Origin: Candidatus Saccharimonadota bacterium
GTDB lineage: Bacteria; Patescibacteriota; Saccharimonadia; Saccharimonadales; UBA10212
DNA: 46,542 nucleotides
Direction of reading: 5' to 3'
Assembly (NCBI GenBank): GCA_016187175.1
Contig: JACPKG010000003.1
Span: 1-46,542, forward strand
The notes beneath the pieces are model-generated. The model made no database searches and was not told where the DNA came from. It saw only the letters and a list, made by a program, of their open reading frames with translations. Shown here piece by piece: positions 30,653-39,562 of this stretch. A program made the position numbers and the translations under genes. Position 1 is the first letter of the stretch; the number at the start of each line of letters is the position of its first letter.

Positions 30653-30845
30653 ACAATATCAAGAGCGCAGCGCCCTCCGTCGTCAAGACTATGGAGGGTC
30701 CTCCGAAGCTTTATGCGAAGGAGGAAGGGATCTAGCCCTATGACCTGCCAGCAACCCCACCCAAATTCGAAGAATTTGGGTTCCCCAATTTGTGGGATAC
30801 AAATTGGGTGGGGTGCTAAACCTAGCCCGTGAGGGAAGGATACTT
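30653..30845 (+). ncRNA. SAM-I (S-box) riboswitch with insertion in the P2 region and enlarged P3
   Basis: ATATCAAGAG ... GAAGGGATCTAGCCCTATGACCTGCCAGCAACC ... GGTGCTAAACCTAGCCCGTGAGGGAAGGATA matches SAM-I core signatures; directly upstream of metK. Confidence 0.85.
30673..30725 (+). repeat. Tandem-hairpin dispersed element (copy 2), inside the SAM-I aptamer
   Basis: CCCTCCGTCGTCAAGACTATGGAGGG-TCCTCCGAAGCTTTATGCGAAGGAGGA. Confidence 0.9.
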
Positions 30846-30853
30846 AAGTCTTT

Positions 30854-30881
30854 ATCCTTTCTTACGCAGAAAGGATTTTTT
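30854..30881 (+). terminator. Expression-platform hairpin ATCCTTTCT-TACGC-AGAAAGGAT-TTTTT; also covers the metK SD
   Basis: Perfect 9-bp stem plus U tract; competing AAGGATA (30837-30843) can pair with TATCCTT (30853-30859). Confidence 0.8.
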
Positions 30882-30882
30882 A

Positions 30883-31998
30883 ATGTCTAAAACCAGGCTT
30901 TTTACCAGCGAATCGGTCTGCGCCGGCCATCCGGATAAGATATGCGATGCGATTAGCGATGCCCTTGTTGACGCCGCGCTAGCCCAGGATCCCAATAGCC
31001 ACGCCGGCATAGAAACGGTTGTCGGCGCCAATCAGGTCGCGCTGTTTGGCGAAGTCAAAACGACTGCCAAACTGGACTATGAATCAATTGTCCGGCAGAA
31101 AGTGAAGGATCTGGGCTACACTGTGCCGGCTTGGGGGTTCAGTCACGAATCCATATTTAGCAATGACATACACCAACAATCACCGGAAATTGCCATGGGG
31201 GTAAATCACGACGGCGCTGGTGACCAGGGCATGATGTTTGGCTTCGCCTGCAGTGAGACACCTGAGTTTATGCCCCTTCCGATTGCCCTGGCGCACGCGA
31301 TAGCTAGGAGCATTGACGAAGCCCGCGAAAGCGGGCAGCTAAAGTGGTTACGTCCGGACGGCAAAACCCAGGTAACTGTCCGTTATGAAGATGACCAGCC
31401 AGTGGCGGTCGAGAAACTAGTAGCCGCCGTAGCCCACGACGAGCAAACCCCACCAGAACAAGTTAGGTTAGACGTAATCAAAACAATTTTGGCACCGACA
31501 CTTGCCCGTTTTAAGTTTGGTTTACCGGCTGACGGCGATATCACAATTAACGGAACCGGGCTGTGGCATATTCCCGGACCGGAAAGCGATGCCGGATTGA
31601 CGGGGCGCAAGATCGTGGTCGACACTTACGGCGGCTACGCCAGGGTCGGAGGCGGTTGTTTTTCTGGCAAAGACCCCACTAAGGTGGATAGAAGCGGCGC
31701 TTACGCCGCCCGCTTCATTGCTAAAAACATCGTGGCGAGCGGCCTGGCTAGCAAGTGCGAGGTCGGTCTGGCATATGTCATTGGCAAGCCTAAGCCGCTG
31801 ATGCAGACAATTGATACGTTCGGTACGTCCAAGCTCAGCCAGGCAGCGCTCTTGGATTTTAAAGACAAACTGATAGACACATCGGTTAGGGGCGTAATCG
31901 AGCGACTTAACCTGCGCCAACCAATTTATTCACAGACTTCGGCCTATGGCCATTTTGGCAAGCCAGGCCTGCCATGGGAAGAGACCGTTGAGTCTTAG
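30883..31998 (+). CDS. metK: S-adenosylmethionine synthetase
   Basis: FTSESVCAGHPDKICDAISDA, GAGDQGMMFGFAC, GGGCFSGKDPTKVDRSGAYAAR. Confidence 0.97.
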   Translation: MSKTRLFTSESVCAGHPDKICDAISDALVDAALAQDPNSHAGIETVVGANQVALFGEVKTTAKLDYESIVRQKVKDLGYTVPAWGFSHESIFSNDIHQQSPEIAMGVNHDGAGDQGMMFGFACSETPEFMPLPIALAHAIARSIDEARESGQLKWLRPDGKTQVTVRYEDDQPVAVEKLVAAVAHDEQTPPEQVRLDVIKTILAPTLARFKFGLPADGDITINGTGLWHIPGPESDAGLTGRKIVVDTYGGYARVGGGCFSGKDPTKVDRSGAYAARFIAKNIVASGLASKCEVGLAYVIGKPKPLMQTIDTFGTSKLSQAALLDFKDKLIDTSVRGVIERLNLRQPIYSQTSAYGHFGKPGLPWEETVES

Positions 31999-32005
31999 TG
32001 CAGGG

Positions 32006-32629
32006 TCATACAGTTATTTTTCGCCGGTAACTATCAATCAGAAAGACGGCTAAGCTAAGTCCGTAAAAATACCAGACATATCTAAACCAGCCGTGCTGCA
32101 ATTGTGAACCTAATCGCAGGGCATGAAAATAAATGCCAATCAGCGCCAAGTCCGCCAACGTTTCCATGTATTTCCACCAGCTTTTTTGTCGGTACCTGTA
32201 TCGCAGTTCGTAGGCAATAAATACTAGCCACGCTGTGGAGCTGATAAGCACAGCCCAGCGGGCTGCCGGCACGACGTAGTGCTGCCAATAGCTCTCCGGC
32301 GGCAGTCCAAAACCGTCGCGCCACAGCTGCCAAACCAACAGACCAGGATGGAGCAAAATGGCGGCCAGAATAACCAAAGGGATAACTTTATAATATTGCG
32401 ATAATCCTAAGTTGCCTACCTGCCAGCGGCGGCGACCAAAGCCAACAGCGTACATCGACCACATCAAACTAAAAGCTAGCAAGCCCAATAAAGGAAAGAT
32501 TCCGTAGGTTGATAAGCTACCTAGTTGCCAGCCAATGCCTTGGCCCCACGCCAAGATTGCTAAAACAGCTACCGTAGCAGTTACTGTCCAGGCCAAGAAA
32601 GTAAAATTTTGCTCACTAAACTTCACCAA
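32006..32629 (-). CDS. Polytopic membrane protein, unknown function
   Basis: Six hydrophobic segments. Confidence 0.75.
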   Translation of the reverse strand: MVKFSEQNFTFLAWTVTATVAVLAILAWGQGIGWQLGSLSTYGIFPLLGLLAFSLMWSMYAVGFGRRRWQVGNLGLSQYYKVIPLVILAAILLHPGLLVWQLWRDGFGLPPESYWQHYVVPAARWAVLISSTAWLVFIAYELRYRYRQKSWWKYMETLADLALIGIYFHALRLGSQLQHGWFRYVWYFYGLSLAVFLIDSYRRKITV

Positions 32630-32652
32630 TCTTAAATTATACGCGGTTTTGG

Positions 32653-32681
32653 TTGACGAGATGTTAGCTTAAGCATAAAAT
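32653..32681 (+). promoter_or_regulatory. Promoter TTGACG-17 bp-TAAAAT with predicted TSS at the start codon
   Basis: -10 ends 7 nt before ATG 32689; no SD. Confidence 0.7.
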
Positions 32682-32688
32682 TACTGGC

Positions 32689-33387
32689 ATGAGAATAACC
32701 CTGCTGGCGTTTTACGTTTCGCTCCTTTTTTTACTTAGTGCGGCCGTACCAGTTATAGCTGAAAATGAAAATGGTAGTTCGGGCTCGTCGAGTTCTAGTG
32801 CTAGTGAAACCCAAAAGGAAACTGCCAAGAAAGAGGCAGAGGCTAAACGTGAAGCGGCTAAGAAAGATTTTGAAGCCAAACGCGAGGCCGCCAAAAAAGA
32901 CTACGAAGCCAAACGCGAGGCCGCCAAACAAGAAGCCGAAGGTAAACGTGAAGCTGCCAAAAATAAACTGGAAGAACAGAAAAAGAAACTTAAGGATGAC
33001 AAACTGAAGATTTGCCAAGAGCGCGAAGACAAGATAAATGACTCCATGGCACGCATTGGCGAGAGAGGCCAGAATAAAATCGACTTGTTTAGCGCGATTG
33101 CCGACCGCACCAAATCCTTTTATGTATCTAAGAGTAAAGTCCTGGCTAACTATGATGCCTTAGTGGCCGCCGTAGAGGCCAAAAAGGCAGCAGCCCAGAC
33201 AGCTGTTGATACCGTAATATCCACCAGCGTGACATTTGATTGCGAAGCCGATGACCCTAAAGGTACAGCCAGTGAGTTTAAGACTAATGTCAAAGCCATG
33301 CATGACGCCCTGAAGCAGTACCGGACCGCCGTTAAAAACTTAATCGTTGGTGTCAAATCCGTCCAGAGCACCGAGGGGAGTCAGTAA
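32689..33387 (+). CDS. Secreted coiled-coil protein with 11-residue KREAAKKDxEA repeats
   Basis: N-terminal signal-like helix; ~4 copies of the 33-bp repeat at 32836-32960. Confidence 0.75.
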   Translation: MRITLLAFYVSLLFLLSAAVPVIAENENGSSGSSSSSASETQKETAKKEAEAKREAAKKDFEAKREAAKKDYEAKREAAKQEAEGKREAAKNKLEEQKKKLKDDKLKICQEREDKINDSMARIGERGQNKIDLFSAIADRTKSFYVSKSKVLANYDALVAAVEAKKAAAQTAVDTVISTSVTFDCEADDPKGTASEFKTNVKAMHDALKQYRTAVKNLIVGVKSVQSTEGSQ

Positions 33388-33668
33388 TGAAACGACTACC
33401 CCAAAAAGGTTTCGCTCTGTTTGAGATGGTAGTCATTGCCGCTCTTTTAACCATAGTGGTGCTTGGTGGCTGGAATATTTATGAGCGTAGCCAAAAACCT
33501 GGTTCAGTTAGTACTTCCAAGACTACGTCGCTTAAAGCTATACCCGAAGCCCCGGCGGAGCTTAGTAGTACGGCTGATCTAACTAAGGCTTCTGAAACTC
33601 TAGATGAAGTTTCGCTAGATAGTGACAGCGAAACTGCGCAGTTAGATAAAGAACTAGCCAGTTTTTAA
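33387..33668 (+). CDS. Type IV pilin-like protein (class III signal)
   Basis: MKRLPQKGFALFEMVVIAALLTIVVLGGWNIYERSQ. Confidence 0.75.
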   Translation: MKRLPQKGFALFEMVVIAALLTIVVLGGWNIYERSQKPGSVSTSKTTSLKAIPEAPAELSSTADLTKASETLDEVSLDSDSETAQLDKELASF

Positions 33669-33710
33669 ATTCATGACGAGGAGGAGCTTAGGCACTTCCA
33701 CCTCAGGGTG

Positions 33711-33737
33711 GCAGTTGTAGCAACTGTTGTTTTTGTA
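33711..33737 (+). terminator. Terminator-like hairpin CAGTTG-tag-CAACTG followed by TTGTTTTTG
   Basis: Direct reading. Confidence 0.55.
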
Positions 33738-33772
33738 AAAATTCGGCTTTTATGGTACAATAAAGTAAATTG

Positions 33773-34303
33773 ATGAGTGATCAACCAAAAAACAATTCCA
33801 AAATCAGCGGCAACTATGCCTTTATTGATGGCCAAAACTTAAATATGGGCATCAAAAAGCTGGGCTGGAATTTAGATTTTCGTAAGTTCCATCTGCATCT
33901 TCAGCGGAAGTATAACGTCAAAAAAGCTTACTTTTTCCTCGGTATGGTAGAAGACCAAGCCGACCTTTATGCTAACTTGCAATCTATGGGCTACAAATTG
34001 ATTTTGAAACCCTTAGTTGAACATAAAGAGGGCACGGTTAAAGGCAATGTTGATGCCGACTTGGTGCTGCATGTCATGATTGAGTATCCGAACTATGAAA
34101 AAGCGATCATCGTGTCTGGCGATGGCGATTTTTATGGACTTTACGAACATCTGCAGAGCCAGGACAAACTGGGACGTATTATCGTCCCCAATCGCCAATA
34201 TTCAAGCCTGCTTAACAGTTTTTTGCCGCATATCGACCGACTTGATGGACTTAAACGTCACCTTGCTTATAAAAAAGTACCCAAATCTACAGGGGTCGCT
34301 TAG
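33773..34303 (+). CDS. NYN (PIN-like) domain protein, LabA-type
   Basis: AFIDGQNLNMGIKKLGW, VKGNVDADLVLHVM, AIIVSGDGDFYGLYEHL. Confidence 0.88.
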   Translation: MSDQPKNNSKISGNYAFIDGQNLNMGIKKLGWNLDFRKFHLHLQRKYNVKKAYFFLGMVEDQADLYANLQSMGYKLILKPLVEHKEGTVKGNVDADLVLHVMIEYPNYEKAIIVSGDGDFYGLYEHLQSQDKLGRIIVPNRQYSSLLNSFLPHIDRLDGLKRHLAYKKVPKSTGVA

Positions 34304-35480
34304 CCACGCAAACTGGACAGGTCTCTTCTGTCTCCAGACTGGCTTGCCAGCGTTTGGTCGCTTGCCGCCAAGGTTCAAACTCTCGGTAAGCCATAAAGTC
34401 GGCGGCGCTGCGGACCATCCAACCCAGAAATCCATAAATATGAACTCTATCCCACAACAAAGCTGCCCAACCCGGCCCGATGGGCATGACATAAATTGGT
34501 TTTTTAGGTTTATAACCTTGAGGCTGCTTGTTCTCTACTTGGCGTTTCAGATTTTCGGCCACAAATTTCCCATCATACAGAGCCGTTTGGGCCATGCCTG
34601 AATACGGCGTGTCGGCGTTGTCGCCAATGATATAAATATTGACGTCGGCTTGTAAATATGTATCAACTACAGCCCTGCCATGATCGCTGAGGGAAAAATT
34701 ATTGTCTGCTAAAAAGGGATGATTGGTGACGCCAGCCGTCCAGACAACCGTGTGGCTTTTTATTGAAAGATCAGTCACCATAAGCTTATCGGCTGTTTCG
34801 GCCTTGACCGTTTCGCCAAGGTGTAGTTTGATGCCTAGCTGGCGCAGCCTTTTAGTGACAGCACGCGAATAACTCTTGGGCATACGCGGTAGCAATCGTT
34901 TTTCAGCTTCAACTAGATCTACATGGATTGGCCGATCGGCTAAGTTATGACGTTTCATAATATGCCGTATGTAATCTGGCAAAGCACCAGCCAGCTCTAC
35001 GCCGGTCGGTCCGCCGCCAATGACCACATAGTTAATATCGGGTTTTTGTTTCTCTATTAGTAGTTTGTGAAGATGGTCGCGCAGTCTTCGCGATTCTTCA
35101 ACTGTCTTGATACCGTAAGCATATTTATCTAGACCTTTAATGCCAAAAAAGTTAGTCACCACGCCCAGAGCAATGACTAAAATGTCGAAGTTATACTTTT
35201 GGCCGCTGGCGCCGGCAACGATTCCGGCTTGGCGATCAAGAGTCTGAACGCTGTCATATACGATGTCCACATTTTTGTCCGCAAAAATTTCCGCTAACGG
35301 TATTTGCGAAGCGTCCCGGCGCCCGCCGGTAGCAATTCGGTAAAGCTGCGGATAATATCTAAAAGTTTTCTGGTCGGAGACGAGTGTCACATTAAATAAC
35401 GGATGCTCAGAAAGCTCTAGGGCGGTTTTTATACCCCCAAAGCCGCCGCCTAAAATTAGTATTTTTTGCCGGTTTGCCAT
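34287..35480 (-). CDS. ndh: Type II NADH dehydrogenase (Ndh-like)
   Basis: ILILGGGFGGIKTALEL, VVIGGGPTGVELAGAL, IYIIGDNAD. Confidence 0.9.
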   Translation of the reverse strand: MANRQKILILGGGFGGIKTALELSEHPLFNVTLVSDQKTFRYYPQLYRIATGGRRDASQIPLAEIFADKNVDIVYDSVQTLDRQAGIVAGASGQKYNFDILVIALGVVTNFFGIKGLDKYAYGIKTVEESRRLRDHLHKLLIEKQKPDINYVVIGGGPTGVELAGALPDYIRHIMKRHNLADRPIHVDLVEAEKRLLPRMPKSYSRAVTKRLRQLGIKLHLGETVKAETADKLMVTDLSIKSHTVVWTAGVTNHPFLADNNFSLSDHGRAVVDTYLQADVNIYIIGDNADTPYSGMAQTALYDGKFVAENLKRQVENKQPQGYKPKKPIYVMPIGPGWAALLWDRVHIYGFLGWMVRSAADFMAYREFEPWRQATKRWQASLETEETCPVCVAKRPL

Positions 35481-35525
35481 TGCCTTTAGTCTAGCTTAAA
35501 AATAATTGCTTTTAAAATCAGTGAC

Positions 35526-36995
35526 GTGGTTAAATTATCTTTTAAACTGGGGCTTAATGTAAACGTGGCCAAAAAAGAGCTGTCAAAGCACGCTCAGAAT
35601 AAATGGGTAATCTTAGCACTACTGGCGCTAGCCTTCTTTATGGTTGTGCTAGACGTAACAATCGTTAATGTTGCCCTACCTAGTTTAGCTAGGGAATTAA
35701 ACTTTGCAGCTAATAATTTACAATGGGTAATAACCGCTTATTCCATTACGTTTGGCGGTTTTTTGTTACTTGGTGGCCGGATGGCCGACCTATTTGGCCG
35801 GCGTGAAATTTTTATGTGGTCCGTAAGTTTTTTTGCCGCAGCCTCACTGCTTTGTGGTCTAGCGCAATCTGAGTTATGGCTAATAATCACCCGCGGCATC
35901 CAGGGTCTGGCGGCAGCTTTTATGACCCCGACGGCCTTATCAATTGTCTTGACCGAGTTTGAGGAGGGCAAAGAACGTAACAAGGCTCTGGGCGTCTGGT
36001 CGGCAGTCACTGCCAGTGGGGCGGCCGTTGGCGTCCTGCTGGGCGGGATCTTGACAGAGTATCTAGGCTGGCGCTGGAACTTCTTTGTTAACGTGCCGGT
36101 TGCCGCCCTAGTGGTACTATCCGCCGCTTACCTTCTACCAAGGCAGATTGGTGAAGAGAACAAAAAAGTTAAATTAGACAGCTTTGGAGCTTTAGCGGCA
36201 ACTGGTGGCCTGATGGCTTTAGTTTACGCCTTATCTCGGGTACCAGTTAGCGGCTGGGGTTCGAAGTCGGTCCTGGTATTTTTAAGTATCAGTGTTGTTT
36301 TGTTGGCTATTTTCTGGCGTGATGAAGCAAGATCAAAGCAACCCTTATTGCCACTGGCTTTGTTTAAATCCCGTAACGTCAGCGGCGGCAACTGCATCGC
36401 TCTAATTATTGCTGCCAGCATGTTCGCCATGTTCTTTTTCATGACTTTGTATGTCCAAACCATTTTAGGCTACTCACCTATCAAAGCCGGGGCTAGCTTC
36501 CTGATAGTGCCTTTTATTATCGCGCTTTCCGCAGGCCTGGCCTCGCAACTAGTGTCGCGGATTGGTTATAAACCGTTGCTCCTCATCGGCCCCTTTTTGC
36601 TATCAGTTGGCCTATTTATAAATTCCCAAATAGTTAAGGTCGGCGGCGATTACTGGCATAACCTGGCTCCCGGTTTAATAGTTTCGGCTATTGGTATGGG
36701 TTTGTCCTTTGTGCCCCTGACACTGGCCGCTACTTCTGGCGTGCCACACAGATACTCCGGTTTGGTTTCGGGTGTCTTAAATACCGCTCAACAAATTGGC
36801 GGGGCGATTGGTCTGGCCATACTTTCGGCGGTGGCCAACTCAGTCACCATTGCGGCGGTGACAGCCGGTAAATCTGTTCCGGAGGCTCGGGTTGCAGGTT
36901 TCCAAAGCGGTTTTTACATTGGCGTAGTTTTTGCCATAGCCGCAATGTTAGTTGCGGGCGCTGTGTTGAGAGATCCGAACTTGCAAAAAAGATAG
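35526..36995 (+). CDS. MFS transporter, DHA2/EmrB-QacA type
   Basis: MVVLDVTIVNVALPSLARELNF, 14-TM-like hydrophobicity. Confidence 0.93.
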   Translation: MVKLSFKLGLNVNVAKKELSKHAQNKWVILALLALAFFMVVLDVTIVNVALPSLARELNFAANNLQWVITAYSITFGGFLLLGGRMADLFGRREIFMWSVSFFAAASLLCGLAQSELWLIITRGIQGLAAAFMTPTALSIVLTEFEEGKERNKALGVWSAVTASGAAVGVLLGGILTEYLGWRWNFFVNVPVAALVVLSAAYLLPRQIGEENKKVKLDSFGALAATGGLMALVYALSRVPVSGWGSKSVLVFLSISVVLLAIFWRDEARSKQPLLPLALFKSRNVSGGNCIALIIAASMFAMFFFMTLYVQTILGYSPIKAGASFLIVPFIIALSAGLASQLVSRIGYKPLLLIGPFLLSVGLFINSQIVKVGGDYWHNLAPGLIVSAIGMGLSFVPLTLAATSGVPHRYSGLVSGVLNTAQQIGGAIGLAILSAVANSVTIAAVTAGKSVPEARVAGFQSGFYIGVVFAIAAMLVAGAVLRDPNLQKR

Positions 36996-37012
36996 GTCAA
37001 AAAGTCGGATAT

Positions 37013-37426
37013 CTAGGTATTTCGGCAGTTGGCACACCAACCATAGACTTCCAGAGAATGTCCTCGTGGCGAAAAGCCTTCTTTATTGGTCAGACTGTCA
37101 ATCATTGTTTCTAGCATTGGGTTAGACGGCAGATCCATGGTCTTGCCGCAGTTTGTGCAGTACATGTGATGGTGGTGTTCTAAAAAAACATCAGACAGCT
37201 CAATCTTATACTTCCAGCCGATATTAAGACGGTGGGCTATTCCGAGTCGTTCAAATAGCTCTATGGTTCGATAAACACTGGCTCGATCGACCTCGCCAGC
37301 CGCCCGGCGGACTAACACCTGCATAGTCTGGGGTTCCTGATTGAGCAACAGGTCAAATATCTTTTTACGTGGTTGCGTCAAACTGGCGTTGTTTTTCTTC
37401 AGTAGGGCGGCTAAATCATCGTACAT
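37013..37426 (-). CDS. Fur-family transcriptional regulator
   Basis: TQPRKKIFDLL, ASVYRTIELFERLGI, EHHHHMYCTNCGK, CxxC C-terminus. Confidence 0.92.
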   Translation of the reverse strand: MYDDLAALLKKNNASLTQPRKKIFDLLLNQEPQTMQVLVRRAAGEVDRASVYRTIELFERLGIAHRLNIGWKYKIELSDVFLEHHHHMYCTNCGKTMDLPSNPMLETMIDSLTNKEGFSPRGHSLEVYGWCANCRNT

Positions 37427-37492
37427 ACAGCAATTTTACATAAAACTGCGACAAATTTGCAAATAAGCATTTTAAAAATATAGAATACGATC

Positions 37493-38218
37493 ATGCTAGT
37501 TTTTCTATTATCTGTTGTTGCCGCTTTAGCGGCACTGTTAGGTGGACTAGCCGCTATTCGCAGCCGCAGCAAGCTATATCTGACACTCGGCTTTACGGCC
37601 GGCATAATTTTGGGACTAGTAGCTTTTGATCTATTACCGGAAATATTTCATATCAGCCAATCCACCGGTTTAGATATTACCTGGCCGATGCTGGCGCTTG
37701 TTTTAGGCTTCCTGCTTTTCCATATTGTAGAAAAATCAATCTTGATTCATAGCTCTCATGAATCGCGGTATGGTCCCCATCAGCATCCTCACGTCGGCAT
37801 AGCGGGAGCTGTAGCCTTATCCGGGCATAGTTTTTTAGATGGGGCCAGCATTGGTGTAGCCTTTCAAGTCAGCACAGCTGTTGGGATAGCTGTGGCAATT
37901 GCGGTCATTGGCCATCGTTTTGCCGACGGTTTTAACACCACCAACGTTATGTTATTCCACCAAAACAAACCAAGCAGGGCCCAAAAAATGTTGCTGGTCG
38001 CGGCTGTCATGCCAATATTGGGTGGTTTGTCAACACTGTTGTTTTCTTTATCCGAAAGTGTATTGGCAATTTACCTTGGCTTTTTTGCCGGTTTTTTGCT
38101 CTACATCGGCGCCAGCGACATTTTGCCCCAAGCCCACTCCAAGGGCTCATCCCGCTGGACAATTCTACTGACAATCCTAGGTGCGGCCTTTATGTTCGGG
38201 GTCACAAGACTTGCGTAA
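37493..38218 (+). CDS. ZIP-family metal transporter
   Basis: GHSFLDGASIGVAFQVSTAVGIAVAIAVIGHRFADGFNT. Confidence 0.9.
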   Translation: MLVFLLSVVAALAALLGGLAAIRSRSKLYLTLGFTAGIILGLVAFDLLPEIFHISQSTGLDITWPMLALVLGFLLFHIVEKSILIHSSHESRYGPHQHPHVGIAGAVALSGHSFLDGASIGVAFQVSTAVGIAVAIAVIGHRFADGFNTTNVMLFHQNKPSRAQKMLLVAAVMPILGGLSTLLFSLSESVLAIYLGFFAGFLLYIGASDILPQAHSKGSSRWTILLTILGAAFMFGVTRLA

Positions 38219-38223
38219 TTTTT

Positions 38224-38470
38224 GGTATAATATAGACGGACCAAGAGTGGAATAGGATAGGTACACCTAACGGGTACACCGCATTTCATGAAATCAATGG
38301 CCGTCAAAACTATATGGCGATCAAGGTTTGGGTATCTTGGAAAATTGTTTCAAAGTAGAAGTTGCTGAGGAGATACATAGTTGTTTCAAGAAAGTGTACT
38401 TTCGCCAAAGCTATCGAAACGAGCAGGCCCTCCAAAAACAACGAAGCGGTTCATCACCGCTTCGTTGTCC
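38224..38470 (+). ncRNA. Candidate noncoding/leader RNA with TATAAT start and strong terminal hairpin
   Basis: GGTATAATATAG at ~38224; ACAACGAAGCGGT-TCATC-ACCGCTTCGTTGT hairpin at ~38438-38468; no convincing ORF. Confidence 0.4.
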
Positions 38471-38495
38471 ATAAATCAATGAAAGGAAAGCCACT

Positions 38496-39560
38496 GTGCT
38501 GGTAGCAGTGACTATTTTGGGGATTTTGTGTGTGGCTTTACTGGCGTTGGTGGTTTGGAAAATTCTGCTCAAGCCCAGCGATAGCAACTCGGCATTGCTG
38601 CTTAAAGCCGACTTGACCCAAATTAGTGAAAACGTCACCATGCTCAACGAAAACCTGCAGAAAAAACTGACCGAACAACTCGGAAGTAGTAATAAACAAA
38701 TGGCTGCCCAGTATGCGCAGAGCGCCAAAATAATCCGCGACGTCACCCAAAAACTGACAGAGTTGGATCGAACCAACAAAAATGTTGGCGACATTGCTGG
38801 TGAGCTAAAAAGTTTGCAAAATGTCCTGCAAAATCCTAAGCAGCGCGGTGTACTTGGCGAGTATTACCTGGAGCAGATTCTAAAGAACGTCTTACCCCCT
38901 GGGACCTTCCAATTGCAATATAAATTAGGCGAAGGTACGACTGTGGACGCAGTGGTTTGGATAGACGATAAAATCTTGCCAATCGACAGCAAATTTTCGC
39001 TGGAAAACTATAACCGCTTAATTGACTGCAAGGACGAAGAACGTCCGGCGCTGGAGAGGGCCTTCAAAGAGGACTTGAAGCGGCGTATCGATGAAACTTC
39101 AAAATACATCAAACCGAGCAAAGGAACTTTAGACCAAGCCCTGATGTTTATACCTAGTGAGGCGATTTATTATGACTTGCTGGCCAATAAAGTCGGCTTG
39201 GGCGGTGTTAGTGGCCGTAACTTGATGCAATACGCGGCGGCTGATAAAAAAGTTACCATCGTCGGGCCCAGTACTCTTTCGGCTATGCTGCAGATTATCG
39301 TCCAGGGACTGCGCTCCATCGAGATTCACAAAGACACCGAAAAAATCCGCAAAAATATCGAGCAGCTAAGTAAGCATTTGGTATCCCATAACGGCTATAT
39401 GCAAAAGCTTGGCAATTCTCTTGGTACGACAGTTGGGCATTTTAATGTGACCTACAAAGAACTGGGCAAAATCGACAAAGACGTAGTTAAAATCGCCGAG
39501 ACTAGTCCCAGCGTCGAGCCGATGCTCCTCGACCGCCCCAATCTCGACGAAGACGAGTAA
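38496..39560 (+). CDS. rmuC: RmuC-family protein
   Basis: GVLGEYYLEQILKNVLPPG, VDAVVWIDDKILPIDSKFSLENYNRL. Confidence 0.93.
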   Translation: MLVAVTILGILCVALLALVVWKILLKPSDSNSALLLKADLTQISENVTMLNENLQKKLTEQLGSSNKQMAAQYAQSAKIIRDVTQKLTELDRTNKNVGDIAGELKSLQNVLQNPKQRGVLGEYYLEQILKNVLPPGTFQLQYKLGEGTTVDAVVWIDDKILPIDSKFSLENYNRLIDCKDEERPALERAFKEDLKRRIDETSKYIKPSKGTLDQALMFIPSEAIYYDLLANKVGLGGVSGRNLMQYAAADKKVTIVGPSTLSAMLQIIVQGLRSIEIHKDTEKIRKNIEQLSKHLVSHNGYMQKLGNSLGTTVGHFNVTYKELGKIDKDVVKIAETSPSVEPMLLDRPNLDEDE

Positions 39561-39562
39561 TT

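Noticed and set aside
30829-30882. Upstream extension of metK (MREGYLSLYPFLRRKDFL)
   Set aside because: It is the riboswitch expression platform read as protein; ATG 30883 has an SD and matches MetK N-termini.
32836-32960. Possible CRISPR-like array
   Set aside because: Repeats are contiguous, translated and have no spacers.
32731-33018. Antisense and alternate-frame ORFs over the coiled-coil gene
   Set aside because: Produced by the low-complexity 33-bp repeat.
38224-38470. tmRNA, SRP RNA or RNase P RNA
   Set aside because: None of the conserved cores or a tRNA-like 3' end could be found by eye.
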